Source of the DNA: Halobacteriovorax sp. GB3
GTDB lineage: Bacteria > Bdellovibrionota > Bacteriovoracia > Bacteriovoracales > Bacteriovoracaceae
Direction of reading: 5' to 3'
Length of the DNA stretch: 64,000 nucleotides
Assembly (NCBI RefSeq): GCF_028649655.1
Contig: NZ_JAQSLN010000005.1
Span: 187,409-251,408 of the forward strand
How positions within the stretch are numbered: the first letter of the stretch is position 1; each line of letters starts with the position of its first letter. Of this stretch, positions 56,030-64,000 are shown one piece after another. The translations under genes were made by a program, and so were the position numbers. The notes under the pieces were generated by a model. That model had not been told where the DNA came from. It saw only the letters and a program-made list of their open reading frames with translations, and did not search any database.

Positions 56030-57883
56030 ATGAGTGAAATTATATATGACGTCATGATAGTTGGTGGTGGGCATGCTGGATGTGAAGCAGCCTGGGTTTC
56101 TTCTCAATTTGGTCTTAGTGTTGCTATCTTGACTATGCCTGAAGTACCTCTAGCATCGACACCTTGTAACCCAGCAGTGGGTGGAGTTGGTAAAGGGCAA
56201 GTTGTCCGAGAGTTGGATGCCCTTGGTGGAATGATGGGGATTGTTGCAGACCGATCAGCTATTCAGTACAGGATACTTAATGAAAGCAAAGGGTACGCTG
56301 TTCAATCTACAAGAGTTCAGGTTGACAAGGATTTATATTCTGAGAATGCCGAGAAGTTAATTGCTTCCGTTGTGAATATTGATGTGATCCGAGAGAAGGT
56401 CGATTCGATAGCGCGAGATGGAGAATTGTTCCACGTGGAAACATCGAACCGGTCCTATAGGACCAAAAAACTTGTCATGACAACAGGAACTTTTCTAAAT
56501 GGAAAGCTTCATACTGGTGAGGAGCAAACGAATGGTGGACGAGTAGATTGTAATCCTTCTAAAGGACTTTCAGACTTGTTCAGTGAAATTCAAACACTTG
56601 ATAAGCGATTTAAGACAGGAACACCTGCTAGATTAGATAAAGATACGATAGACTTTAGCGTAATGGTTGCTCAAGAGAGTGATGGCCGTACTAGAAACTT
56701 TCATTTGAATCATGAACCTAATAAGCGTTTTGTTGATCAGGTAGCATGTCACTTAACTCGAACTAATGAAAATACATTAGGCATTATTAGAGATAATAAG
56801 GAAAGAAGTCCTATTTTCAATGGTCAGATTCAAGGAATTGGTCCTAGATATTGTCCTAGTATCGAAGATAAAGCTTTTAGATATCCTGATCGCCATAGCC
56901 ATCATGTATTTGTAGAACCAGAAGGATTAAATGCTCAGACAATTTATCCAAATGGTGTATCAACGAGCTTACCTAAGGAAGTTCAATTAGAGTTTCTTAG
57001 GACAATAGCTGGTCTAGAAAAAGTAGAAATTTTAGTTTATGGATATGCTGTTGAGTACGATGTTGTCGATACTTCTAAGCTAAATACTCAGTTGGAGTAT
57101 ATCGATGTACCAGGGTTATATTTTGCTGGTCAAGTCAATGGAACTTCAGGTTATGAAGAAGCTGCTGGTCAGGGAATCGTTGCTGGTATTAATGCTTCAC
57201 TATCTGTTCTTGGGCGTGAGCCTTTACATCTAGATAGAAACTCATCCTATATTGGAGTTATGGTTGAAGATCTCGTTTCAAATAAAAGAGATGAGCCATA
57301 TAGACTCTTTACTGCGAGATCAGAGAATAGGCTTTACGTAAGAGAAGATAATTCAGTTCTTCGAATGTATCCATTTAGAAAACAACTAGGACTTTATACT
57401 GAATTAGATAAAACTCTCGATAGTTTCGTAGAGGAGTTTGAGCTGCTTTGGGATATGGCAAAGTCTTATGTTTATAAAGCTAATCCTAAAAATAAAGAAT
57501 ACTTTAAAGAGATGGGCTATGGAACACTTCCAGCTAATACATTTATGTTTGAGTTGATTAAGAGATCTCAATTAGAGCCTGTCGAAACATTGGAGAAAGA
57601 ACTTCTAAATTTTGGACTCTCTTTTAGAGAAGATGTTGTTCGAACAGTAGCAATTAGTTTGAAATATGAAGGTTATATTGAAAGGGCCAACTTTGAAAAT
57701 GAGAAGGTGATAAGACTTAGTGGTAAAAAAATTCAGTGGCAACAGATTTGTGATTCTGTGAATATTTCAAACGAGTGTCGACAAAGAATCCTTGAAGTGA
57801 AGCCAGAGACATTTGGTGGATTACAAAAAATAGATGGCATTAGGCCAGCTACATTAGCATACGTTGCAGGAAATTTATTATAA
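56030..57883 (+). CDS. mnmG: tRNA uridine 5-carboxymethylaminomethyl modification enzyme MnmG
   Basis: 617 residues from the ATG at 56030, which follows GGAG; an upstream in-frame ATG at 55940 would translate two parS-like sites and is not favoured. The FAD-binding start is MIVGGGHAGCEAAW, with PCNPAVGGVGKGQVVRELDA, RPGYAVE-like NESKGYAVQSTRVQVDK, GPRYCPSIEDK and VSGEEQTNGG-like motifs (TGEEQTNGGRVD). It works with MnmE on tRNA wobble uridines. Codons 140-146 contain one copy of the 14-bp palindrome and the preceding codons a parS-like site; both are tolerated inside a conserved enzyme. It overlaps rsmG by one base. Confidence 0.96.
   Translation: MSEIIYDVMIVGGGHAGCEAAWVSSQFGLSVAILTMPEVPLASTPCNPAVGGVGKGQVVRELDALGGMMGIVADRSAIQYRILNESKGYAVQSTRVQVDKDLYSENAEKLIASVVNIDVIREKVDSIARDGELFHVETSNRSYRTKKLVMTTGTFLNGKLHTGEEQTNGGRVDCNPSKGLSDLFSEIQTLDKRFKTGTPARLDKDTIDFSVMVAQESDGRTRNFHLNHEPNKRFVDQVACHLTRTNENTLGIIRDNKERSPIFNGQIQGIGPRYCPSIEDKAFRYPDRHSHHVFVEPEGLNAQTIYPNGVSTSLPKEVQLEFLRTIAGLEKVEILVYGYAVEYDVVDTSKLNTQLEYIDVPGLYFAGQVNGTSGYEEAAGQGIVAGINASLSVLGREPLHLDRNSSYIGVMVEDLVSNKRDEPYRLFTARSENRLYVREDNSVLRMYPFRKQLGLYTELDKTLDSFVEEFELLWDMAKSYVYKANPKNKEYFKEMGYGTLPANTFMFELIKRSQLEPVETLEKELLNFGLSFREDVVRTVAISLKYEGYIERANFENEKVIRLSGKKIQWQQICDSVNISNECRQRILEVKPETFGGLQKIDGIRPATLAYVAGNLL
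56427..56442. promoter_or_regulatory. parS: parS-like site 3 (inside mnmG)
   Basis: TGTTCCACGTGGAAAC matches the palindrome TGTTCCACGTGGAACA at 14 of 16 positions. It lies inside the mnmG coding sequence, 8 bases upstream of the GGTCCTATAGGACC palindrome. Confidence 0.75.
56451..56464. repeat. Perfect palindrome GGTCCTATAGGACC inside mnmG
   Basis: This is the most symmetric member of the family. It is read in a different codon phase (Arg-Ser-Tyr-Arg-Thr) from the copies in mnmE (Gly-Pro-Ile-Glu-Pro), which argues that the DNA sequence rather than the protein is what is shared. Confidence 0.85.
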
Positions 57884-58539
57884 TGAAAGATTTTGCTAAA
57901 AGTTATTTGGATATTTTAACTGGTAGGTTAGCAGGGCTTAATCTAACTAGAATTACAACTGAAGAAGAGTTTTATAACAAGCAAATTGTGGATTCACTAC
58001 TACCGATTGAAAAAAGTGATAAATTTGTAGCTTCGTTAGAGAAGACAGGCATTCTTGTAGACGTAGGTTTTGGTGGAGGCTTTCCATTGTTACCTCTGGC
58101 AAAAGCATTGCCTGAAGTGAAGTGTGTAGGTTTTGAAGCTAGGGGTAAGAAGGCTAAGGCAGTTCAATCAATTGCTGATGAACTTGAGTTAAAAAATGTT
58201 AAAGCACTTCATCAAAGAATAGATGATGTCTATATTGATAGAAATTGTGTTATTACTTTGAAAGCCGTTGGTACTGCGATAAATTTCTTACCAAAAATAA
58301 TTACGGATAAAACTGTAAGAGTGTTCTTTTACAAAGGTCCAAACTTTTACGAGCTTGAAGAAGTAGAGCCATTACTAAAAGACTGGAGAATTGTTGAGGA
58401 AACTTATTACGACGTCCCTGGAACAGAAGGGAGGATGTTAATAGGTTTCGAAAATAAAAAAGTTCTACATGGAACATTGGTAAAGAAGGCTCAAAAAAAG
58501 AAAGACAAAAAACTTGTCAATCTATCTGATCTACTTTAA
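57883..58539 (+). CDS. rsmG: 16S rRNA (guanine527-N7)-methyltransferase RsmG
   Basis: 218 residues. The SAM-binding loop reads LVDVGFGGGFPLLPLA (usual DVGSGAGFPGIPLA), followed by VGFEARGKKAKAVQSIADEL. An FYNKQIVDSLLPI motif typical of RsmG/GidB precedes it. The C-terminal about 30 residues are lysine-rich. It methylates G527 of 16S rRNA. It overlaps mnmG by one base (TAATG). A degenerate parS-like sequence (13 of 16) lies at 58461-58476. Confidence 0.93.
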   Translation: MKDFAKSYLDILTGRLAGLNLTRITTEEEFYNKQIVDSLLPIEKSDKFVASLEKTGILVDVGFGGGFPLLPLAKALPEVKCVGFEARGKKAKAVQSIADELELKNVKALHQRIDDVYIDRNCVITLKAVGTAINFLPKIITDKTVRVFFYKGPNFYELEEVEPLLKDWRIVEETYYDVPGTEGRMLIGFENKKVLHGTLVKKAQKKKDKKLVNLSDLL

Positions 58540-58587
58540 TCCTATTTATAGAAAAATTAGTTTTATTTCTTTGTTCGGGGGAACTAA

Positions 58588-59457
58588 ATGGCTAAAATTA
58601 TTGCAATGATGAATCAGAAAGGTGGAGTTGGTAAGACAACAACAGCCATTAACCTTGCTGCTTGCCTAGCCGTAGCTGAAAAAAAGACTTTAATAATTGA
58701 CTTAGACCCTCAGGGAAATGGTTCTGTAAGTGTTGGCTTGGATGCGTCGCAGCATACTGCCTGTAACATTTATCATGCCATGATTGGTGAAGCGAATATT
58801 AAAGATGCAATCTATAATACTGAATTACCATTTTTTGATATCTGCCCATCAGATAATAACTTATCAGGTGCTGAGATCGAATTAGTAAGTCTGTTTGCAA
58901 GAGAGTCGAAATTAAAACTGGCCCTTGAACAAGTTCAAGATGACTATGACTATATTATTATCGATTGTCCTCCTTCTCTTGGACTTTTAACAGTCAATGC
59001 TCTTAATGCTGCAAATGCCTTTATCGTTCCAATGCAGACTGAATACCTTGCAATGGAAGGTCTTGCACAGCTTATTAATACAGTTAAATTGATTAAAAAC
59101 TCATTGAATCCACAATTAGAAATGGAAGGGATTCTCTTAACTATGTTTGATGGAAGGTCATCACTTCACAAGCAAGTTGCCAATGAGATTAGAAAGCATT
59201 TTGAAGAGAAAGTATTCAAAACTGTTATTCCTAGAAATGTTAAACTTGCTGAATGTCCATCATTTGGTAAGCCTATTATTCTTTATGATATTGAATCAAA
59301 AGGTAGTGAAGCCTACCTAGCACTGGCCAAGGAACTTATTCTAAAAGATAGAATGGAGGCCTCTCAAAATGAACAAACTGAACTACCAGAGGACCTACCG
59401 GAAGTACCTCAATCAGGTTCTGTTAGTGACAACAACGCACAACAATCGTTGCAGTAA
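58588..59457 (+). CDS. parA: Chromosome partitioning ATPase ParA (Soj)
   Basis: 289 residues. The deviant Walker A motif MNQKGGVGKTTTAINLA, LIIDLDPQGNGSVSVGL, IIIDCPPSLGLLTVNAL and FIVPMQTEYLAMEGLAQL are typical Soj-type ParA. The C-terminal about 30 residues are polar and Glu/Gln-rich. It forms the ATP-dependent DNA gradient that moves ParB-parS complexes. GGGGG precedes the start. Confidence 0.97.
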   Translation: MAKIIAMMNQKGGVGKTTTAINLAACLAVAEKKTLIIDLDPQGNGSVSVGLDASQHTACNIYHAMIGEANIKDAIYNTELPFFDICPSDNNLSGAEIELVSLFARESKLKLALEQVQDDYDYIIIDCPPSLGLLTVNALNAANAFIVPMQTEYLAMEGLAQLINTVKLIKNSLNPQLEMEGILLTMFDGRSSLHKQVANEIRKHFEEKVFKTVIPRNVKLAECPSFGKPIILYDIESKGSEAYLALAKELILKDRMEASQNEQTELPEDLPEVPQSGSVSDNNAQQSLQ

Positions 59458-59474
59458 ATTAGAGGGGAAAAATA

Positions 59475-60410
59475 ATGGCCAAAAAAGTAGCACTTGGTAA
59501 GGGTATTGCTTCATTAATCGGATCTTCAAATGAAGACGTAAATGCTAAGCTTAAAGCTAAGATGGCATTAGATGAAATGAATGAGCAACCTGTAAAAGAA
59601 GTTATTAAAGAAGTAAGAGTAGAAGGTCCTTCTTTAATTGATATTTCTCAAATCATTACAAATCCTAATCAACCGAGAAAGATCTTTAAAGAAAAAGAAC
59701 TTGAAGAGCTTTCTGAATCTATTAAAGAGAACGGTATCATTCAACCACTGATTGTTGTGAAGAATGAAGAATCTGGATTTGAATTAGTTGCTGGAGAAAG
59801 AAGATTAAGAGCTGCTAAGCTTGCTGGTCTTGAAAAAGTTCCTGCTGTTATTAAAAGAGCGACTGATAAAGATAAGATGGTTATGTCGATCATTGAAAAC
59901 GTTCAAAGATCAGATCTAAACTGTGTTGAAGAAGCTCTAGCATATTATCAACTAATGGATGAGTTTAACTTAACTCAAGAAGAAGTTGCTAAGAAGCTTG
60001 GTAAAGAAAGATCTACAGTTGCTAACTTTATTAGAATTTTAAAATTACCAAGAGATGTAATCGAACTTCTCCAAAAGGAAGAACTCTCTTTTGGCCATGC
60101 AAAAATATTAGCAGCTGTTAAAGAAAGAGATAAGTGTATTCGTATTGCAGTTGAAGCAGCAGCAAATAAATTATCAGTAAGAGAAACTGAGAAACTAATT
60201 AAAGCTAGAAAGAATACAAAAGTAGCTCAAGAAGATAAGACTCATGATTATTTTCAAGAGAAACTTGATCAATACCGCCAGAAACTAGAGCAAAAAACAG
60301 GTTTCCACTTCCAGCTTAATTCAAGCAAGAAAGGTGGTGGACAAGTTGTTCTTAAATTCAACAACGAAGCTGAATTTAATGACATATATGAATTTCTTCT
60401 AAGTAAGTAA
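59475..60410 (+). CDS. parB: Chromosome partitioning protein ParB (Spo0J)
   Basis: 311 residues. ALGKGIASLIG is the ParA-stimulating N-terminus. The CTP-binding motif region ELVAGERRLRAAKLAGL and NPNQPRKIFKEKELEEL precede an HTH (LTQEEVAKKLGKERSTVANFI), followed by the lysine-rich dimerisation end. It loads at parS and spreads as a CTP-dependent sliding clamp. It starts 17 bases after parA, with GAGGGG upstream. Immediately after its stop come five copies of the 14-bp palindrome. Confidence 0.97.
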   Translation: MAKKVALGKGIASLIGSSNEDVNAKLKAKMALDEMNEQPVKEVIKEVRVEGPSLIDISQIITNPNQPRKIFKEKELEELSESIKENGIIQPLIVVKNEESGFELVAGERRLRAAKLAGLEKVPAVIKRATDKDKMVMSIIENVQRSDLNCVEEALAYYQLMDEFNLTQEEVAKKLGKERSTVANFIRILKLPRDVIELLQKEELSFGHAKILAAVKERDKCIRIAVEAAANKLSVRETEKLIKARKNTKVAQEDKTHDYFQEKLDQYRQKLEQKTGFHFQLNSSKKGGGQVVLKFNNEAEFNDIYEFLLSK

Positions 60411-60415
60411 GAATC

Positions 60416-60542
60416 TGGTTCTATAGGACCATTTACTTTGGTCCTATAGAACCAAAAAAAGTGGTCCCATAGGACCAGAATAAAAGTTTAAAAAGTGGTT
60501 CTATAGGACCAGGCTAAAAAGAAAAGTGGTCCCATAGGACCA
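60416..60542. repeat. Five palindromes between parB and the bactofilin gene
   Basis: GGTTCTATAGGACC (60417-60430), GGTCCTATAGAACC (60440-60453), GGTCCCATAGGACC (60463-60476), GGTTCTATAGGACC (60497-60510) and GGTCCCATAGGACC (60528-60541) fill the 150-base gap. The starts are 23, 23, 34 and 31 bases apart. T precedes and A follows all five, giving consensus TGGTYCYATAGRACCA. Confidence 0.92.
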
Positions 60543-60560
60543 AATTTCTATGGAGAAGAG

Positions 60561-60899
60561 ATGGCCAAGGATAAAGGTGATATTTCAGCTATTATTGAAG
60601 AGGGTTGCAAATTTGAAGGTAACTTGTCTTTTAATGGTGTCGCAAGAATTGCTGGAATCGTAAACGGAAGTATCTTTTCAAATGACACTGTCATCGTCTC
60701 TGATGGCGCAATTATCAATGCTGACATTAATGCTAATGTTATCCTTATAAGTGGTACTGTTAAGGGAAATATAAAGGCTTCTTCAAGAGTTGAAATTATC
60801 AAGCCAGCAAGGTTTGAAGGAACAATTACAACACCAAGTTTAATTGTTGAAGAGGGAGTTATCTTTCACGGTACAACAAAAATGCATGACAACAAATAA
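60561..60899 (+). CDS. Bactofilin
   Basis: 112 residues, a single right-handed beta-helix domain of the bactofilin (DUF583, CcmA) family: GCKFEGNLSFNGVARIAGIV, VNGSIFSNDTVIVSDGAIIN, ANVILISGTVKGNIKASSRV and FEGTITTPSLIVEEG. Bactofilins polymerise into cytoskeletal filaments without nucleotides. In Myxococcus bactofilin filaments position ParABS, which fits its place right behind parB. GGAGAAGAG precedes the start. Confidence 0.93.
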   Translation: MAKDKGDISAIIEEGCKFEGNLSFNGVARIAGIVNGSIFSNDTVIVSDGAIINADINANVILISGTVKGNIKASSRVEIIKPARFEGTITTPSLIVEEGVIFHGTTKMHDNK

Positions 60900-60970
60900 A
60901 GTTGCGTGCCGCGCATAGTTAAAATCTATTTGAACGTTAACAAAATAAACGAAAGAAGCACCGAATTACC

Positions 60971-60999
60971 TTGACGAATTTAGGGTCAAAGTTTATTCA
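60971..60999 (+). promoter_or_regulatory. Weak promoter candidate for the atp operon
   Basis: TTGACG (60971-60976) and TATTCA (60994-60999) are separated by 17 bases in the 148-base gap before atpF'. The -10 match is poor. Confidence 0.3.
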
Positions 61000-61047
61000 T
61001 TAAACTCGAATTCGTAAGATGCATCTATTCTATGGAGTTAGGCCTTT

Positions 61048-61491
61048 ATGGATACTATTATCGGTATTTTTAAGTCACTTGGTGTTGACCAGTCAATTTT
61101 CACTCAATTTATCATTGTATGTATTCTTTATTTCATCCTAAGAAACTTGCTTTTCAACAAGTTACAGGAAGTTTTAGAGCTTAGAGAGGGTAAAACTACT
61201 AAGCTTGAAGAGAATGCAAACAAGAAATTCATCGAAGCAGAAAACTTAGCTAAAGCTTATAAAGAAAAAGTTGAGCAAGCTCAAACGGATGCTTATTCTG
61301 ATCTTTCTAAAAAGAAAGAAGAAGTGATCAAAAGAGAAAAGCAAACTATTAAAGCGGCTGAAGCAAAGTTGAACCAAGAAATTGAGCAAAAAGCTCAAGA
61401 GTTCAAGGCAGAAGTTGAAGCTAAAAAACAAGAAGTTCTTGGAAATGCTGAAGCTTTAGCAAACGATCTAGTAACAAAATTAACAAACTAA
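61048..61491 (+). CDS. ATP synthase subunit b' (AtpF-like)
   Basis: 147 residues: one N-terminal membrane helix (FTQFIIVCILYFILRNLLF), then a long charged coiled coil. The b/b' stator partner is encoded before a second b-type gene, as in cyanobacteria, alphaproteobacteria and Bdellovibrio-type bacteria. It has no signal peptide, unlike the next gene. GGAG lies 12 bases upstream of the start. Confidence 0.85.
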   Translation: MDTIIGIFKSLGVDQSIFTQFIIVCILYFILRNLLFNKLQEVLELREGKTTKLEENANKKFIEAENLAKAYKEKVEQAQTDAYSDLSKKKEEVIKREKQTIKAAEAKLNQEIEQKAQEFKAEVEAKKQEVLGNAEALANDLVTKLTN

Positions 61492-61508
61492 TTTTAATAG
61501 GGTGAGAT

Positions 61509-62030
61509 ATGTTGAAAGTAATTCTTTCTTTAACTCTTCTAGTATCTAATGCATATGCTGCAGGAGATTCTGGAATTGGAAGTTTATTAATTCCTGCGCT
61601 TAACTTTGTTGTTTTTGCAGCGATCATTATTCTTGCGGTTAAAGGTCCAATGAGAAAAATGTTTGATGAAAATGCAGTTAAAGTTAAAGAGCTTTTTACT
61701 CATGCAGAAGAGAAAGATAAAGAAGCTCAGATTAAACTTGATATGTATGAAAAGAAAATGAGCACAGTAGAGTCTGAAGTAGAAAAGATTTTTACTGAAG
61801 TTAAGCAAGATGCAGTTAACTTTGAAGAGAAATATCTTAAAGAAGTTGAAGAGCAAATTGGTAAAATGACAAAGGATGCTCATGCAAAAGTTGAAAGCGA
61901 AAAGAACGCTATGCTTAGAGAGCTGAATGCTTCACTCGTTGATGAAGTTATCGCAAATGCGAAAAGCAAAATTGACGCTAATAAAGAATATAAAACTAAA
62001 GCAACAAACAATCTTGTTGCTAAACTTTAA
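61509..62030 (+). CDS. atpF: ATP synthase subunit b
   Basis: 173 residues. A signal-peptide-like start (MLKVILSLTLLVSNAYA) precedes the membrane helix (LNFVVFAAIIILAVKGP), a form seen in delta- and epsilonproteobacterial b subunits. The remaining about 130 residues are a coiled coil with an acidic/basic heptad look. It pairs with b' as the peripheral stalk. It lies 17 bases after the b' gene. Confidence 0.88.
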   Translation: MLKVILSLTLLVSNAYAAGDSGIGSLLIPALNFVVFAAIIILAVKGPMRKMFDENAVKVKELFTHAEEKDKEAQIKLDMYEKKMSTVESEVEKIFTEVKQDAVNFEEKYLKEVEEQIGKMTKDAHAKVESEKNAMLRELNASLVDEVIANAKSKIDANKEYKTKATNNLVAKL

Positions 62031-62050
62031 TTTATTGCAGGAACAGTAAG

Positions 62051-62590
62051 ATGAAAGAACAAAATGTTTCAAAAGCTTACGCGAAGGCATTGATTGAGCT
62101 TGGTAAAGAAAGCAAGGTTGACGTTGCACAAGAATTAACAACTTTAAGTGAAGTTATTAATAAGAGTGCAGATCTTGAAACACTTCTTTTCTTAGACGTA
62201 TTCACAGTTGAAGAAAAGATTGATGTTATGACAAAGGTCTTTGAAAAGATGACTCTTTCAAGCGTTGTTAAAAGCTTTGTTTACTTTCTTATTCAAGAGA
62301 AGAGAATTGGTCTTTTCCCACTTATCTTTAAAGAAGTGATCGTTATTGATGATCACGAAAAAGGTTTCCTTAGAGGAACGATTGAAGGAAGTGAAGATCA
62401 AGTATCTGATGAATTTAAGAGCAAGCTTATTTCTTATTTAAAAGAAAATGCTGGAATCGAAGCACAACTTGAATATGTAAAAAACGAAAAGATCACTGCA
62501 GGTTTCAAAGTAACTGTTGAAGACCTACAGCTTGATGCTTCTCTTGATAACCAATTAGAAAAATTTAAAGAAACAGTATTAAATAACTAA
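62051..62590 (+). CDS. atpH: ATP synthase subunit delta
   Basis: 179 residues, usual size. VSKAYAKALIELGKE begins the N-terminal helical domain, and the C-terminal GTIEGSEDQVSDEFKSKLIS and ITAGFKVTVEDLQLDASLDNQL match the delta/OSCP pattern. It joins the b dimer to the F1 head. It starts 20 bases after atpF. Confidence 0.93.
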   Translation: MKEQNVSKAYAKALIELGKESKVDVAQELTTLSEVINKSADLETLLFLDVFTVEEKIDVMTKVFEKMTLSSVVKSFVYFLIQEKRIGLFPLIFKEVIVIDDHEKGFLRGTIEGSEDQVSDEFKSKLISYLKENAGIEAQLEYVKNEKITAGFKVTVEDLQLDASLDNQLEKFKETVLNN

Positions 62591-62617
62591 TTTCTTAACC
62601 ACGAGTAGAGGTAAAAG

Positions 62618-64000
62618 ATGTCTATGAACCCAGAAGAAATTACGAGCATCATCAAAGATAGAATTTCTAACTTTGAGACGAAGCTTCAAGTTGATGAAGT
62701 TGGTACAGTTCTAACTATCGGTGATGGTGTTGCACGTGTTTTCGGTCTTAAAAATGTTATGGCCGGTGAACTAGTTGAATTTGAAACAGGAACTAAAGGT
62801 ATGGTTCTTAACCTTGAAGCAAACAACGTTGGTGTTGCTGTTCTTGGTGAAGATCCAAATATTACAGAAGGTTCTACAGTAAAAAGAACTGAGAAAATTG
62901 TTGAAGTTCCAGTAGGAGATGCACTTCTTGGACGTGTAGTTAACCCAATCGGTGAAGCTATTGATGGTCAAGGTGAAATCGTTGGTACTGAAACAAGACA
63001 AGTTGAAGTTAAGGCTCCAGGGATTATCGCAAGAAAGCCTGTTCACGAGCCAATGCAAACAGGTATTAAAGCAATCGATTCTATGATTCCAATCGGACGT
63101 GGACAACGTGAGCTTATTATTGGTGACCGTAAGACAGGTAAAACTGCTGTTGCCATCGATACAATCATCAACCAAAAAGGTAAAGATGTTGTTTGTATCT
63201 ACGTTGCTGTTGGACAAAAGCAATCAACAGTACGTCAAGTACAACAAAAGCTAAAAGAAGCTGGTGCTCTTGATTATACAATCATCGTATCTGCAACTGC
63301 TTCTAACACTGCACCTCTTCAGTTCCTTGCTCCATATACAGGTTGTACAATGGGTGAGTACTACAGAGATAACGGTAAGCACGCACTAATCATTTATGAT
63401 GATCTAACGAAACAAGCACAAGCTTATAGACAAATGTCACTTCTTCTTAGACGTCCACCAGGACGTGAAGCGTTCCCAGGGGATGTTTTCTATCTACACT
63501 CGAGACTTCTTGAGCGTGCAGCGAAACTTTCTGACGAACTAGGTGGTGGATCACTAACTGCACTTCCAGTTATTGAAACACAAGAAGGTGACGTATCTGC
63601 ATATATTCCAACTAACGTAATTTCGATTACTGATGGACAAATCTTCCTAGAGTCTGACCTTTTCAACTCAGGTATTCGTCCAGCTGTTAACGTTGGTCTT
63701 TCAGTTTCACGTGTTGGTGGTTCAGCGCAGGTAAAAGCAATGAAAAAAGTTGCTGGTACTCTACGTCTTGACCTCGCTCAATACCGTGAACTTGCAGCCT
63801 TCGCAGCATTTGGATCTGATCTTGATGAAGCTACTAAAAAGCAGCTTGATAAAGGTGAGAGACTTGTTGAACTTCTTAAACAAGGTCAATATGTACCAAT
63901 GGACGTTATGGACCAAGTAGCAGTTATTTACGCTGCAACTAAAGGTATGTTTGACTCTGTTCCTGTTGTTAACATCAGAGACGTTGAGAAGGATCTTATT
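62618..64000 (+). CDS. atpA: ATP synthase subunit alpha (truncated by window edge)
   Basis: The reading from ATG 62618 stays open to the window end (461 codons). Walker [47 protein letters not shown] and IYDDLTKQ are typical alpha-subunit motifs, and the N-terminus [17 protein letters not shown] is standard. The alpha subunit is the non-catalytic nucleotide-binding partner of beta in F1. GAGG precedes the start. About 45 C-terminal residues lie beyond the window. Confidence 0.97.
   Translation, partial: MSMNPEEITSIIKDRISNFETKLQVDEVGTVLTIGDGVARVFGLKNVMAGELVEFETGTKGMVLNLEANNVGVAVLGEDPNITEGSTVKRTEKIVEVPVGDALLGRVVNPIGEAIDGQGEIVGTETRQVEVKAPGIIARKPVHEPMQTGIKAIDSMIPIGRGQRELIIGDRKTGKTAVAIDTIINQKGKDVVCIYVAVGQKQSTVRQVQQKLKEAGALDYTIIVSATASNTAPLQFLAPYTGCTMGEYYRDNGKHALIIYDDLTKQAQAYRQMSLLLRRPPGREAFPGDVFYLHSRLLERAAKLSDELGGGSLTALPVIETQEGDVSAYIPTNVISITDGQIFLESDLFNSGIRPAVNVGLSVSRVGGSAQVKAMKKVAGTLRLDLAQYRELAAFAAFGSDLDEATKKQLDKGERLVELLKQGQYVPMDVMDQVAVIYAATKGMFDSVPVVNIRDVEKDLI

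Noticed and set aside
60416-60542. Palindromes after parB as ordinary intrinsic terminators
   Set aside because: No T runs follow the copies, there are five of them, and the same motif occurs inside genes; termination does not explain the pattern.
62771-63223. Leftward 150-codon frame
   Set aside because: It lies fully inside atpA, whose reading is certain, and its Asn/Thr/Cys-rich product is a shadow.

Overview
The window is a low-GC chromosomal segment carrying a replication origin. Gene content (dnaA-dnaN-recF-gyrB-gyrA on one side, rpmH-rnpA-yidC-mnmE-mnmG-rsmG-parA-parB-bactofilin-atp on the other, a TIGR02147/DUF4423 regulator with a secreted partner, a b subunit with a signal peptide) suggests a Gram-negative bacterium of the Bdellovibrio/Bacteriovorax type (Bdellovibrionota, perhaps a marine Bacteriovorax or Halobacteriovorax relative). 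This assignment is inference; no rRNA is present.

Layout. 1-9 kb: start of an RND efflux pump with a TolC-like partner, a CrtI-like FAD oxidoreductase, a flavin-reductase-like protein, MsrA, a membrane-bound spermidine-synthase-like protein, and a regulator plus secreted protein pair. 9.1-9.3 kb: two tRNA-Ser genes. 9.4-25.9 kb: one long leftward run. It starts at 25.9 kb with the membrane-arm genes of NADH:quinone oxidoreductase in the order A-H-J-K-L-M-N and continues without a gap into seven further membrane-protein genes. By length, topology, order and local residue matches these look like a second, highly degenerate A-H-J-K-L-M-N set. The run ends with a GYF/TPR transmembrane protein. 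26-36.6 kb: rightward mfd, two parvulin/SurA-type genes, pdxA, uvrA, a SpoU methyltransferase and ung. 36.6-39.5 kb: leftward ribD-ribE-ribB-ribH. 40.1-42.6 kb: leftward ATP synthase Fo genes (atpZ/atpI-like, atpB, atpE) behind a TPR lipoprotein. 42.6-52.0 kb: gyrA, gyrB, recF, dnaN, the probable oriC, and dnaA. The coding strand flips between dnaA and rpmH, and the rest is rightward, ending inside atpA.

Two things stand out. First, the degenerate duplicate of the whole complex I membrane arm (12.6-18.1 kb): every frame is open and the genes overlap tightly, but key charged residues are gone, so it looks like a retained non-canonical membrane module. Second, a family of 14-16 bp palindromes (consensus TGGTYCYATAGRACCA): five at exact 27-bp spacing inside mnmE, one inside mnmG in another reading phase, five between parB and the bactofilin gene, and one isolated divergent copy at 40.0 kb. 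They lie among the parS-like sites and look like sites for an unknown origin-proximal DNA-binding protein.

Functionally the window joins chromosome replication and segregation (DnaA, DnaN, RecF, gyrase, ParABS, bactofilin), energy conversion (Nuo membrane arm, split ATP synthase with a sodium-type ligand pattern in the c subunit), DNA repair (Mfd, UvrA, Ung), cofactor synthesis (PdxA, riboflavin) and envelope functions.
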